In this document: one piece after another, positions 32,737 to 41,588 of the stretch
Position numbering within the stretch: the first letter of the stretch is position 1
How the letters are laid out: the number at the start of each line of letters is the position of its first letter
Program-made: the position numbers and the translations under genes
Source of the DNA: an uncultured Eisenbergiella sp.
Lineage (GTDB): Bacteria > Bacillota > Clostridia > Lachnospirales > Lachnospiraceae
Assembly: GCA_947630215.1 (NCBI GenBank)
Contig: CANRGX010000008.1
Location: 1-64,000 of the forward strand
DNA length: 64,000 nucleotides
Direction of reading: 5' to 3'
The notes under the pieces: model-generated
Told to the model about the DNA's origin: nothing
Seen by the model: the letters and a program-made list of their open reading frames with translations, nothing else
Databases searched by the model: none

Positions 32737-33396
32737 ATGGAAGATTTGGAAGCCAAGAGACTGAAGGATTCCCTGATGGAATACGAAAGCCGTTTACAGG
32801 AGATGCGTCAGGCCGCACTGAAGAACATGGATACGCTGGAAGTGATCCAGCGGTATACGGATAAGAGCGCGGCGGGAATGCAGAAGCTGGCGGAACAGAG
32901 CCTGGAGGGCGTACAGCGCGTTACCGCCGAGAGCGCCGGGGGACTTCGCAAGATCATAGAGACGGGCACCAGCAATCTGGACAGGATGGCCGCGGCCCGG
33001 GAAGCCGATATGGACCGCACGTCGCGGGAGTGCGCCGAAAAGCTGGAACAGATTTCGGCGGCAGGCGAGGAAGCGATCCGGCAGTCGGCCGCTTCGGTAG
33101 AGCGGCTGGAGCAGGCGGTGAAGGAGCATCTGGAGAAGATGCAGGAGCTGATGAAGCAGTCGGACGACTTCACCCATAAGGAGAATGTGAAGGTATACCG
33201 CAACGTACAGGCAGTGGTAGTGGAGGAAGTCAAAAAGCAGACCGAGGCAATGAACGATAGGACGGAGGAGCTGATGGATCAGAATGCCGCCCTGAAGCGG
33301 CAGGGCACGGTCTTAAAGTGCATGGCGGGAGGCGCCCTGCTTTTCTCCCTGGCCAATCTGGTGCTTTTGATCCTCCAGATCCTGAAGGTGTTTTGA
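32737..33396 (+). CDS. Coiled-coil protein with C-terminal membrane anchor
   Basis: 219 residues from ATG 32737, with GGGAG eight bases before; in-frame TTG 32620 (AGAGGG upstream) or ATG 32683 would add an Arg-rich N-terminus and cannot be excluded. Most of the protein is long heptad-patterned helix (LAEQSLEGVQRVTAESAGGLRKIIETG and onward), followed by one hydrophobic segment (about 197-216: GALLFSLANLVLLILQIL) at the very end. It is therefore tail-anchored in the membrane with the coil in the cytosol. I do not recognise the family. The stop overlaps the next gene's start, so they are translated together. Confidence 0.65.
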   Translation: MEDLEAKRLKDSLMEYESRLQEMRQAALKNMDTLEVIQRYTDKSAAGMQKLAEQSLEGVQRVTAESAGGLRKIIETGTSNLDRMAAAREADMDRTSRECAEKLEQISAAGEEAIRQSAASVERLEQAVKEHLEKMQELMKQSDDFTHKENVKVYRNVQAVVVEEVKKQTEAMNDRTEELMDQNAALKRQGTVLKCMAGGALLFSLANLVLLILQILKVF

Positions 33397-33962
33397 TGGG
33401 AAGGGTGCAGTGGCGGCCCGGCAATATGCTCTATCCGCTGCCGGCAGTGCTGGTTTCCGTGGCGGACAGCCAGGGACGGCCCAATGTGTTTACCGCCGCC
33501 TGGGTGGGGACGGTTTGCAGCGACCCGCCGATGGTTTCTGTTTCCGTGCGCCCGGAGCGCTATTCCTATTCCTGTATTGAGCAGACCGGAGAGTTTGTCC
33601 TCAATCTGACCACCAGGCAGCTGGCTTACGCCACCGATTACTGCGGGGTGAAAAGCGGGCGCAGCGTGGACAAGTTTGCGCAGATGGGGCTGACAGCCGT
33701 CCCCTCGCAAAAGGTCGGGGCGCCGCAGATCGCGCAGAGCCCGGTGAGCCTGGAGTGCAGGGTGGCCCATGCGCTTGCTCTGGGCAGTCACACGATGTTT
33801 GTGGCCGAAGTGGTTTCCGTGAGCGTGGATGAGAAATATCTGGACAAAGAGAACCGATTTCATCTGGACTGGGCGGAGCCGATTGTCTATTCCCACGGGA
33901 CGTATCATGAACTGGGCAGGGCCATCGGGAAATTCGGTTACAGTGTCAAAAAAGAGAAATGA
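33396..33962 (+). CDS. Flavin reductase-like, FMN-binding split-barrel protein
   Basis: 188 residues, ATG overlapping the TGA of the previous gene, with AAGGTG upstream. LPAVLVSVADSQGRPNVFTAAWVGTV and SVSVRPERYSYSCIEQTGEF, and FVLNLTTRQLA, are the flavin reductase (PF01613) signature of FMN-binding split barrels, with a late SHGTYHELG that is typical of the group. Likely an NAD(P)H:FMN oxidoreductase or an FMN-binding protein. Its start and stop overlap genes on both sides, forming a three-gene unit with the coiled-coil and the M23 peptidase. Confidence 0.85.
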   Translation: MGRVQWRPGNMLYPLPAVLVSVADSQGRPNVFTAAWVGTVCSDPPMVSVSVRPERYSYSCIEQTGEFVLNLTTRQLAYATDYCGVKSGRSVDKFAQMGLTAVPSQKVGAPQIAQSPVSLECRVAHALALGSHTMFVAEVVSVSVDEKYLDKENRFHLDWAEPIVYSHGTYHELGRAIGKFGYSVKKEK

Positions 33963-35539
33963 ACAATCCCGTTAATCTATATAAAAGGTTTAAAGTCACA
34001 TATCTGTTTACTACCTGTGCCGTTTTGCTACTGGCACTTCTTTTTGTACCTGTCATTCCGAAATTTGAGCATGGGGAGGATAATTATTTTACCGTGCGCG
34101 TCAATGGGACGCAGGTGGGCGCCTGCGGCAGTCGGGAGGAAGCGGACGCCCTGGCAGCGCGTGCGCGCAGGGAGCTGTCGCTTCAGAGCGGGGAGATGGT
34201 CTATGTTCCGGTGGAAGTGGAGACCGAAGGCCGGGAGATCCTGTTCGGGCAGGTTGACACAAGCCGTAGCCTTGTGGAACGCATGATCGCCGTATTGCGG
34301 GAAAGTGCGCGGGAGACGCTGCAGCATGCCTATACGGTAAAAATCAATGAATATCTGGTGAATCTGTCCGACAGCGCAGAGGTGCTCGGACTGCTGCAGG
34401 CCGTGCTGGAACAGTATGATACGCAGAAGGACTATCGGGTGGATCTGGTGGTGGATCCCAACCGGGAACTGAACGTGCTGACCACCAGTATTGTAAAGCG
34501 CGGGGAAGAAGCTGTGCCCACCGGCACCGCCGGACGGGGAAGCGGAATTGAAGCATACTACGAGGAGGTTTTCGCCCGGATCGAGCCGGATCTGGGGAAA
34601 AGCGACTTTTCCAGTCTGGATTACGGACTTGTGGATATCGGTTTTGCGGATCCCGTGGAAATCGTGGAGGCGTATCTGCCCGAGGGGCAGCTGACGCCTT
34701 TGGAAACCGCGATTTCGGAGGTGACGGCGGATCAGGCCAAGGAGCAGATCTATGAAGTGAAGGCCGGGGATACGCTCTCCCAGATCGCGGAGGACAACAG
34801 GCTGCCCATGGAGGATTTGATCGCCATCAACCCGATCCTGGAGGATGAAAATTCTCTGATCCGGGTGGGGGACGAACTGATCATCACGGTGCCGGAACCG
34901 GAGCTTTCCGTCATTCACCGCGAACGCATCTACGAAGAAGACAGTTACGAAGCGGACACGGTCTATCTGGACAATGACGACTGGTATACCACCAAATCCG
35001 AAGTGCGCCAGCAGCCGTCGGCCGGTTTCCGGAAGGCGGCGGCTTTGGTCACCTACCGCAACGACACAGAGGTTTCCGAAGAAGTGGTAAAGGAAGAAAT
35101 CCTGTACGAAGCGGTTCCCAAAATCGTGGAGCGCGGGACGAAAATACCGCCCACCTATATCAAACCGATTTCCGGCGGCAGGGTGTCCTCCAACTTCGGA
35201 CGGCGCAGCGCGCCCATGAAGGGGGCCTCCACCAACCATGCCGGCATCGACTGGGCGACCCCTGTGGGAACCGCCGTCATGGCCTCCAGCGGCGGCGTTG
35301 TGACCAGGGCCGGATGGGGCAGCGGATACGGATATGTGGTTTATATCCAGCACGAGGACGGCAAGGAAACCCGGTACGGACACTTGAGCAAGGTGCTGGT
35401 ACGGGTAGGGCAGAAGGTGTCCCAGGGCCAGAAGATTGCGCTCAGCGGCAATACGGGCCGGAGCACGGGACCGCATCTGCACTTCGAGATCCGCGTGAAC
35501 GGGCAGGCGGTAAACCCGTTCAACTACGTGCCCCGATAG
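33959..35539 (+). CDS. Membrane-anchored M23 peptidase with LysM and G5 domains
   Basis: 526 residues; ATG overlaps the previous stop (ATGA). One N-terminal membrane helix (about 12-32). Then a large extracellular region (33-260), LysM (about 263-306, EVKAGDTLSQIAEDNRLP), a G5-like stretch (about 320-400), and the M23 domain (about 405-526) with NHAGIDWATPVGTAV and the zinc ligands of HLHFEIRVNGQAVNP, all present. It should cut peptide cross-bridges in peptidoglycan during growth or division, as related M23 enzymes do. Confidence 0.88.
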   Translation: MNNPVNLYKRFKVTYLFTTCAVLLLALLFVPVIPKFEHGEDNYFTVRVNGTQVGACGSREEADALAARARRELSLQSGEMVYVPVEVETEGREILFGQVDTSRSLVERMIAVLRESARETLQHAYTVKINEYLVNLSDSAEVLGLLQAVLEQYDTQKDYRVDLVVDPNRELNVLTTSIVKRGEEAVPTGTAGRGSGIEAYYEEVFARIEPDLGKSDFSSLDYGLVDIGFADPVEIVEAYLPEGQLTPLETAISEVTADQAKEQIYEVKAGDTLSQIAEDNRLPMEDLIAINPILEDENSLIRVGDELIITVPEPELSVIHRERIYEEDSYEADTVYLDNDDWYTTKSEVRQQPSAGFRKAAALVTYRNDTEVSEEVVKEEILYEAVPKIVERGTKIPPTYIKPISGGRVSSNFGRRSAPMKGASTNHAGIDWATPVGTAVMASSGGVVTRAGWGSGYGYVVYIQHEDGKETRYGHLSKVLVRVGQKVSQGQKIALSGNTGRSTGPHLHFEIRVNGQAVNPFNYVPR

Positions 35540-35591
35540 GGTTTTTGGGACGGGATAAGAGCGCGTTTGGAAGGGCCGGAGAAGATTTTCC

Positions 35592-35620
35592 TTTACAAAT
35601 GGGCCGGAATGTGCTATAAC
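35592..35620 (+). promoter_or_regulatory. Sigma-A promoter upstream of murA
   Basis: TTTACA (35592-35597) and TATAAC (35615-35620) are 17 bases apart, leaving a leader of about 150 bases before murA. The leader shows no clear riboswitch. Confidence 0.65.
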
Positions 35621-35778
35621 TCTGTGGATAGCATGGGAGAAGTTTTTTCTGTCCGTGCGCATAATCCGCTGGAAAACGAAGATACTCATTCCTGTGGACG
35701 GCAGGCCGTTTCCCGCCGGGGAACTGTCTGCTGTCCCGGAAGCTGAAAATAGAGCACTCTACATAGGCAGAGGTAGAT

Positions 35779-37071
35779 ATGGAACAATATGCAGTTTACG
35801 GTGGAAATCCATTAGTGGGAGAAGTGGAAATCGGCGGAGCCAAAAATGCGGCGCTTCCGATTCTGGCCGCCTCTCTCATGACCGATGAAACCGTATTGAT
35901 AGAGAATATGCCGGACGTGAGGGATACCAATATCCTCCTGGACGCGATGCAGGGGATCGGGGCCCATGTGGAACGCGTCGATCGGCATTCAGTAAAGGTA
36001 AACGCTTCCCGGATCCACGACCTGGTGGTGGAGGGCGATTCCGTCAAGAAGATCCGGGCTTCCTATTATTTCCTGGGATCGCTGCTTGGAAAATACAAAA
36101 AGGCGACGGTGGTACTGCCCGGCGGGTGCGACATCGGGTGCCGGGCCATCGATCAGCATATCAAAGGGTTTAAGGCGCTGGGCGCCTCCGTCAAGATCGC
36201 CCATGGCATGATTACCGCGGAAGCGGATCACCTGATGGGCAGTCACGTTTATCTGGATGTGGTCAGTGTGGGCGCTACCATCAACATCATGATGGCGGCC
36301 GTGCTGGCGGAGGGCAGGACGACCATCGAGAACGCGGCCAAGGAACCCCACGTGGTAGATCTGGCCAACTTTTTGAACAGTATGGGGGCCAATATCAAGG
36401 GCGCGGGCACGGATGTGATCCGGATCCGCGGGGTGGAAAAGCTCCATCGGACGGAATACGTCATTATACCGGATCAGATTGAAGCGGGCACGTTTTTGTT
36501 TGCCGCGGCGGTGACCAAGGGCGATATCACGGTGCGCAATGTCATTCCCAAGCACCTGGAATCCATCAGTGCCAAGCTGTCGGAGATCGGCTGTGAGGTA
36601 CACGAGTCGGACGATGCGGTACGGGTGGCATGCTCCCATTCGCTGCACCATACGCAGGTCAAGACGCTTCCCTACCCGGGTTTCCCGACGGATATGCAGC
36701 CACAGATCGCGGTGGCCCTGGGACTGTCCCATGGCACCAGCATCGTGACGGAAAGCATTTTTGAAAACCGGTTCCGCTATGTGGAAGAACTGATCCGCAT
36801 GGGGGCCAGCATCAAGGTGGAGGGCAACACGGCCATCATTGACGGCGTGCCCCGCTACACCGGGGCCAGCATCAGCGCGCCGGATCTGCGCGCGGGAGCG
36901 GCGCTGGTCATTGCGGCGCTGGCGGCGGAAGGGTTTTCGGTGGTGGACGATATCCGTTATATCGAAAGAGGATACGAGGATTTCCACATCAAATTAAAAC
37001 ATCTGGGCGCTCAGATTGAAAAGGTGGAGTCGGAGCGGGAGCTGCAGAAATTCCGCCTGAAAATTTCCTGA
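35779..37071 (+). CDS. murA: UDP-N-acetylglucosamine 1-carboxyvinyltransferase
   Basis: 430 residues, typical length. EIGGAKNAALPILAASLMTDE is the N-terminal substrate loop with the Lys-Asn pair, and LPGGCDIGCRAIDQHIKGF holds the PEP-attacking Cys in the fosfomycin-target loop; this Cys is present, so the enzyme should be fosfomycin-sensitive. The IDQH sequence resembles the MurZ-like paralogue group of Firmicutes. It makes the first committed step of peptidoglycan synthesis. AGAGG nearby sets the start. Confidence 0.94.
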   Translation: MEQYAVYGGNPLVGEVEIGGAKNAALPILAASLMTDETVLIENMPDVRDTNILLDAMQGIGAHVERVDRHSVKVNASRIHDLVVEGDSVKKIRASYYFLGSLLGKYKKATVVLPGGCDIGCRAIDQHIKGFKALGASVKIAHGMITAEADHLMGSHVYLDVVSVGATINIMMAAVLAEGRTTIENAAKEPHVVDLANFLNSMGANIKGAGTDVIRIRGVEKLHRTEYVIIPDQIEAGTFLFAAAVTKGDITVRNVIPKHLESISAKLSEIGCEVHESDDAVRVACSHSLHHTQVKTLPYPGFPTDMQPQIAVALGLSHGTSIVTESIFENRFRYVEELIRMGASIKVEGNTAIIDGVPRYTGASISAPDLRAGAALVIAALAAEGFSVVDDIRYIERGYEDFHIKLKHLGAQIEKVESERELQKFRLKIS

Positions 37072-37168
37072 TTTGACACGGAAGATTTCCGGTTTCCCCT
37101 GTTGACAGGCAGGGGGAACTGTTGTATGGTATAGGTGCAGCCGATAAGAAAATTCCATATTGCGTTCT

Positions 37169-37268
37169 CTCTTATTCAGAGTGGTGGAGATACATAGGAT
37201 CTGAGAAGCCACGGCAACCCCGCGCTGCGGAAGGTGCCAACCTGAGCGAGTCAATCGAACAATAAGAG
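37169..37268 (+). ncRNA. SAM-I (S-box) riboswitch aptamer
   Basis: P1 is CTCTTATT (37169-37176) with AATAAGAG (37261-37268). Between them the family landmarks occur in order: AGTGGTGGAG, GAAGCCACGGCAACC and AAGGTGCCAACCTG. This is the S-box consensus. It lies upstream of metK with a terminator after it, so high SAM should switch metK off by forming the terminator. Confidence 0.93.
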
Positions 37269-37288
37269 GATTTGATTATCAAAATTGG

Positions 37289-37313
37289 GTCCGCTTAGCA
37301 AGCGGGCTTTTTT
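37289..37313 (+). terminator. SAM-riboswitch expression-platform terminator
   Basis: GTCCGCTT (37289-37296) pairs with AAGCGGGC (37300-37307), one G-U, three-base loop, and T-run 37308-37313. It sits between the aptamer and the metK ribosome site. Confidence 0.88.
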
Positions 37314-37332
37314 CTTTCACAGGAGGAAAGAG

Positions 37333-38520
37333 ATGGAGAAACGTTTATTTACTTCGGAATCCGTGACAGAGGGACATCCCGATAAAATGTGCGACGCGAT
37401 TTCCGATGCGATCCTGGACGCCCTGATGGAAAAGGATCCCATGAGCCGCGTCGCCTGCGAGACGGCAAGCTGTACCGGCTTTGTGCTGGTAACCGGTGAG
37501 ATTACCACGAACGCCTACGTGGATATCCCGCATATTGTGAGAGAGACCGTGAAGGAGATCGGGTACGATAAGTCGGAGTACGGATTTGACGGCAATACCT
37601 GTGCGGTCATGGTTTCCATCGACGAGCAGTCGTCCGACATTGCCATGGGCGTGGATCGGGCGCTGGAGGCCCGGGAAGCGGGGATGTCCGACGCGCAGAT
37701 CGAAGCCATCGGCGCGGGCGATCAGGGCATGATGTTCGGCTACGCCACCAATGAGACGAAGGAGTACATGCCGTATCCGATTTCCCTGGCCCACAAGCTG
37801 ACCAAGCAGCTGACCCGGGTGCGCAAGGACGGCACGCTGCCCTATCTGCGGCCAGACGGCAAGAGCCAGGTGTCGGTGGAATACGACGAGACGGGCCGGC
37901 CGATGCGGCTGGAAGCCGTGGTAATTTCCACGCAGCACGATCCGGATGTGACGCAGGAGCAGATCCATGCGGACGTCAGGAAATATGTGCTGGATCCTGT
38001 TCTGCCGGCAGACATGGTGGATGAAAATACAAAGTTCTTCATCAATCCCACCGGCCGCTTCGTCATTGGCGGCCCCCACGGGGACGCGGGGCTGACGGGC
38101 CGCAAGATCATTGTGGATACGTACGGAGGCTACGCAAGACACGGCGGCGGCGCATTTTCCGGTAAGGACTGCACGAAGGTGGACCGCAGCGCGGCTTACG
38201 CGGCCCGCTATGTGGCCAAAAACATTGTGGCGGCAGGGCTGGCGGACAAGTGCGAGATCCAGCTGTCCTACGCCATCGGCGTGGCGCAGCCCACCTCCAT
38301 CATGGTGGATACCTTCGGCACCGGCAGGATTTCCGATGAAAAGCTGGTGGATCTGGTTCGGGAGAATTTCGATCTGCGGCCGGCGGGCATCATCAAAATG
38401 CTGGATCTGCGCCGCCCGATCTATAAACAGACGGCGGCCTACGGGCACTTTGGCCGCGACGATCTGGATCTGCCCTGGGAGAAGACCGACAGGGCGGAAG
38501 CGCTGAAAAAGTATCTGTAA
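37333..38520 (+). CDS. metK: S-adenosylmethionine synthetase
   Basis: 395 residues from ATG 37333, preceded by AGGAGGAAAGAG. The longer frame from 37285 would begin inside the terminator. [36 protein letters not shown] and [20 protein letters not shown] are the three MetK signatures, and DPVLPADM and [15 protein letters not shown] complete the fold. It makes SAM from methionine and ATP, and is controlled by the riboswitch in its leader. Confidence 0.97.
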   Translation: MEKRLFTSESVTEGHPDKMCDAISDAILDALMEKDPMSRVACETASCTGFVLVTGEITTNAYVDIPHIVRETVKEIGYDKSEYGFDGNTCAVMVSIDEQSSDIAMGVDRALEAREAGMSDAQIEAIGAGDQGMMFGYATNETKEYMPYPISLAHKLTKQLTRVRKDGTLPYLRPDGKSQVSVEYDETGRPMRLEAVVISTQHDPDVTQEQIHADVRKYVLDPVLPADMVDENTKFFINPTGRFVIGGPHGDAGLTGRKIIVDTYGGYARHGGGAFSGKDCTKVDRSAAYAARYVAKNIVAAGLADKCEIQLSYAIGVAQPTSIMVDTFGTGRISDEKLVDLVRENFDLRPAGIIKMLDLRRPIYKQTAAYGHFGRDDLDLPWEKTDRAEALKKYL

Positions 38521-38529
38521 TCTGCAAAA

Positions 38530-38566
38530 AAAGGAGGGACGCCGCCTGGCGGGCCCTCCTTTTTTC
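38530..38566 (+). terminator. Terminator after metK
   Basis: AAAGGAGGG (38530-38538) pairs with CCCTCCTTT (38554-38562); an inner GCC-rich stem and T-run follow. Confidence 0.85.
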
Positions 38567-38716
38567 TGCTCGGGAGCCGGAAATGAAATTTGCAGATTTC
38601 CCATTTTTCCCGGCGGAACGCTATAGCATCCAGCGGACAGATGTGATACAATAGTATAGATTGGAACTTCGTTTCCGGAGATACATGGGAGAGAACCGAA
38701 AGGAACAAGACAGGAT

Positions 38717-41542
38717 ATGCAGGGCAGAAATGTGGAAGAACTTTTGACGACGGCCCGGGGAAAGGGCAAGGCGCTGTCAGAAGCGCTGGAAATGGTGGGC
38801 GTCTATATTTTTGAATATGACCGTCATGCGGATCGGCTGGTGATCTACGACAGGGAGAAGGCCGGTCCCCGTCAGATAGACCATTATCTGGAGGATCAGA
38901 ACACGAACTCCGTCGTTCATCCGGAGGAACGCTGGAAGGTGACGGAGTTTTTCCAGGGCCGTCTGAGCGGCCCGCTGGAGTTCCGCGTCCAGGAGGAGGA
39001 CGGGGGCTGCCGCCGGGTGCTGGTGCAGGCACTTCCCCTGTCCGGGGACGGGAAGGAGGATACCTGCGTCCTCGTGGGCTGCATCAAGGATGTCACACAG
39101 GAAAAAAAGAGGGAGCAGATCCTGGAGGAGCGCGCCATGCGCGATTCCCTGACCGGGCTCTATAATATCTATGCGGGCAAGGAGCTGGTCAACGAGTATC
39201 TGCACAACAAGAATCCCTATGCGTCCTGCGGCATCATGGTGATGGACATCGACTATTTCAAGACGGTGAACGACCGCTTCGGGCACCTGTTCGGCGATAC
39301 GGTGCTGAAAAAATTCGCGGAATTTCTGCGTATGACCTTCTCTCCAAAGGACATTCTGATCCGGGCGGGCGGCGATGAATTTGTCGTTCTGCTCAGGGAT
39401 ATCAGCCATACCATGCTGGTGAAAAAGGCGAGCCAGCTGGTGGAGACGGCGCGGGAGATTCAGTTTGAGGAGCAGGATTATTCCCTGACCTGCAGTCTGG
39501 GCGTCTGCTATCTGCCCGAGAACATATCCGGGTTTACCTATAATCAGCTGTTTGCCAATGCGGACTGGGCGCTTTACAGCGCGAAGAACAACGGGAGGAA
39601 CCGGTACGCCTTCTGCGACAATCTGCAGCGCTACCGGGAGACGCATACGACGGCGGATGTGAATGTCCCCGGCGTCGACGCCCGGTATCTGCACAACGAC
39701 ATTATCTCCACGGCGTTTGAAATCTTTGAGAAAACCAGCGCCTTCGGCGCGGCGATGAATCTTTTGCTGGAGGTGATCGGCATCCGGTTCCAGCTGGATC
39801 GCATTTCCGTCATCCGGACGGACATTGCGGGGCGCAACGTCACCAGGCAGTATCAGTGGCGGCTGGGAGCGACGCCGGAGGTGCTCACCGGGATGGAGGG
39901 CTTTGAGAAGGAGGACTTTTTAACGCTGTTTCGCAGCTATGACGAATACGGAACCACGGTGCTGCAGTACGATAACATGGGGATGTATTCCGAGGCGGGC
40001 GCGGCGCTTCTGATGCAGGGGGACGCCAAGACCGTGGTTTACGCGGCGATGTACTGCGACGGCAAATATACGGGGGCAATCTCCTTTGTGGTGTGCCGGG
40101 AAAAGCGCTTCTGGACGAAGGAAGACAGGAGCCAGCTGGGAGAACTGACGCGGATCATCTCGGCGCATCTGGCCAGAAATCTGGTGGTCAACGCTTCCAA
40201 CCGCAGCTGGACGGCGGAACCGGGCTACGACACGCTGACGGGGCTTTTGTCCTTCACCCGTTTCCGGGAGGAGGTCGAGCGCGTGATTGTGGGAAATGAC
40301 AATACCATCTATGTCATGACCTATACGGATTTTGTGAATTTCAAATATTTTAACCACAAATACGGGTTCCAGACGGGGGATCAGCTCCTGCAGGATTTCA
40401 GTAAATTTATCATTGAAAACTTAAAAATCATAGCGGAGGTGTACTTTACCAGGGTCACGGCGGACAAATTCATCCTGTTTACGCCCTACGATCCGTCGCT
40501 GGATATAGAAAGCGTGGTAGAGGAGTTGAACCGCCAGTTTATTACGGAGCAGATGAAGAAATATCCCAGCAGCCGGATCCATATGCGCAGCGGCATTTAC
40601 ATGGTGGGGCCGGAATGCAACAGCGCTTCCGCCGCCATTGACGCCGCCAACTTCGCAAGGCGGCACTGCCAGGATTTCGGTTCTTCCAGCGTGAAATTTT
40701 ACGACGAGGAGCTGGGCAGGAAACAGCAGCTGGAAATGGAAATCATGAACAATATGGGCGAGATCCTGCAGAAGAGGCAGTTCAAGGTCTATCTGCAGCC
40801 CCGGTTTTCCATGCGGGAGCTCAAAGTGGTCGGCGCGGAAGCGCTGGTGCGGTGGGAACGGGAAGACGGTTCCATCCTCTATCCGGACTCCTTCATTCCC
40901 TACTATGAGAAAAACGGGCGGATACTGGAGCTGGATATGCAGGTCTTTGAGCAGGTAGTGGCATTCCTGGCCAAAAATAAAGCGCTGGGAAGAAAACAGT
41001 ACCCCATTTCCGTCAACGCCTCCATCCTGCACGCCACGGACGGGGAAACGGTGGATCGCTATCTGGAAATCCTGAACCGCTACGGCGTGGAACCGGATCT
41101 GGTGGAGGTGGAGCTGACGGAGACCGCCACCATTTCCGATTACGACAGTGTGAAAAGATGGTTCCGGCAGCTGCAGGACGTGCATATCCGGACGGTGCTG
41201 GACGATTTCGGGGCGGGCTTTTCCATCCTGAATACGGTCATCGACATTCCCTTCAATACGCTGAAGCTGGATAAGGAATTTATCAATTTGTGCGTGCCCA
41301 GCAGGAAAGGGATCTATTTCCTGGAGCATCTGGTGGGCATGATCAAGGGACTGGGCTGCCATGTGATCTGCGAGGGCGTTGAGACGAAAGAACAGGTAGA
41401 GGCGCTCCGGAGCATCGGGTGCGAGGAAGGGCAGGGATTTTTCTTTGCCAGACCCATGTCCGTTGAGGCCTATGAAAAAATGGTATACGGCGAACCGGAT
41501 CCTGCGCCCCAGGAGACGCCGTCGCCGGCAAAAGAAGCGTAA
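38717..41542 (+). CDS. Cyclic-di-GMP protein: PAS-like, GGDEF, GAF-like, degenerate GGDEF, EAL
   Basis: 941 residues, no membrane segment. An N-terminal PAS-like domain (about 15-135) precedes a GGDEF domain (about 145-310) with canonical AGGDEF near residue 218; the RxxD I-site is absent (SPKD). A GAF-like region (about 320-490) follows, then a second GGDEF fold (about 500-660) where the motif is degraded to TADKF. The EAL domain (about 690-930) has EAL near 708, SVNAS, ELTET, DDFGAG, KLDKEF, CEGVET and EGQGFFF, all catalytic positions present. The protein thus may both make and degrade cyclic di-GMP, with the second GGDEF as a sensor or regulatory unit. Confidence 0.88.
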   Translation: MQGRNVEELLTTARGKGKALSEALEMVGVYIFEYDRHADRLVIYDREKAGPRQIDHYLEDQNTNSVVHPEERWKVTEFFQGRLSGPLEFRVQEEDGGCRRVLVQALPLSGDGKEDTCVLVGCIKDVTQEKKREQILEERAMRDSLTGLYNIYAGKELVNEYLHNKNPYASCGIMVMDIDYFKTVNDRFGHLFGDTVLKKFAEFLRMTFSPKDILIRAGGDEFVVLLRDISHTMLVKKASQLVETAREIQFEEQDYSLTCSLGVCYLPENISGFTYNQLFANADWALYSAKNNGRNRYAFCDNLQRYRETHTTADVNVPGVDARYLHNDIISTAFEIFEKTSAFGAAMNLLLEVIGIRFQLDRISVIRTDIAGRNVTRQYQWRLGATPEVLTGMEGFEKEDFLTLFRSYDEYGTTVLQYDNMGMYSEAGAALLMQGDAKTVVYAAMYCDGKYTGAISFVVCREKRFWTKEDRSQLGELTRIISAHLARNLVVNASNRSWTAEPGYDTLTGLLSFTRFREEVERVIVGNDNTIYVMTYTDFVNFKYFNHKYGFQTGDQLLQDFSKFIIENLKIIAEVYFTRVTADKFILFTPYDPSLDIESVVEELNRQFITEQMKKYPSSRIHMRSGIYMVGPECNSASAAIDAANFARRHCQDFGSSSVKFYDEELGRKQQLEMEIMNNMGEILQKRQFKVYLQPRFSMRELKVVGAEALVRWEREDGSILYPDSFIPYYEKNGRILELDMQVFEQVVAFLAKNKALGRKQYPISVNASILHATDGETVDRYLEILNRYGVEPDLVEVELTETATISDYDSVKRWFRQLQDVHIRTVLDDFGAGFSILNTVIDIPFNTLKLDKEFINLCVPSRKGIYFLEHLVGMIKGLGCHVICEGVETKEQVEALRSIGCEEGQGFFFARPMSVEAYEKMVYGEPDPAPQETPSPAKEA

Positions 41543-41588
41543 AGGCCTGCCTGCGGGCGGGCTTTTGCCCGGTTTATCGAGGGAAAAT

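Noticed and set aside
34028-35689. 553-codon open frame on the minus strand
   Set aside because: Antisense shadow of the M23 peptidase gene, a usual effect of GC-rich codon use.
41541-41570. Terminator between the EAL gene and dnaE
   Set aside because: GCCTGCC and GGGCGGGC could pair, but the T-run is only four long and the loop is short; too weak to list.
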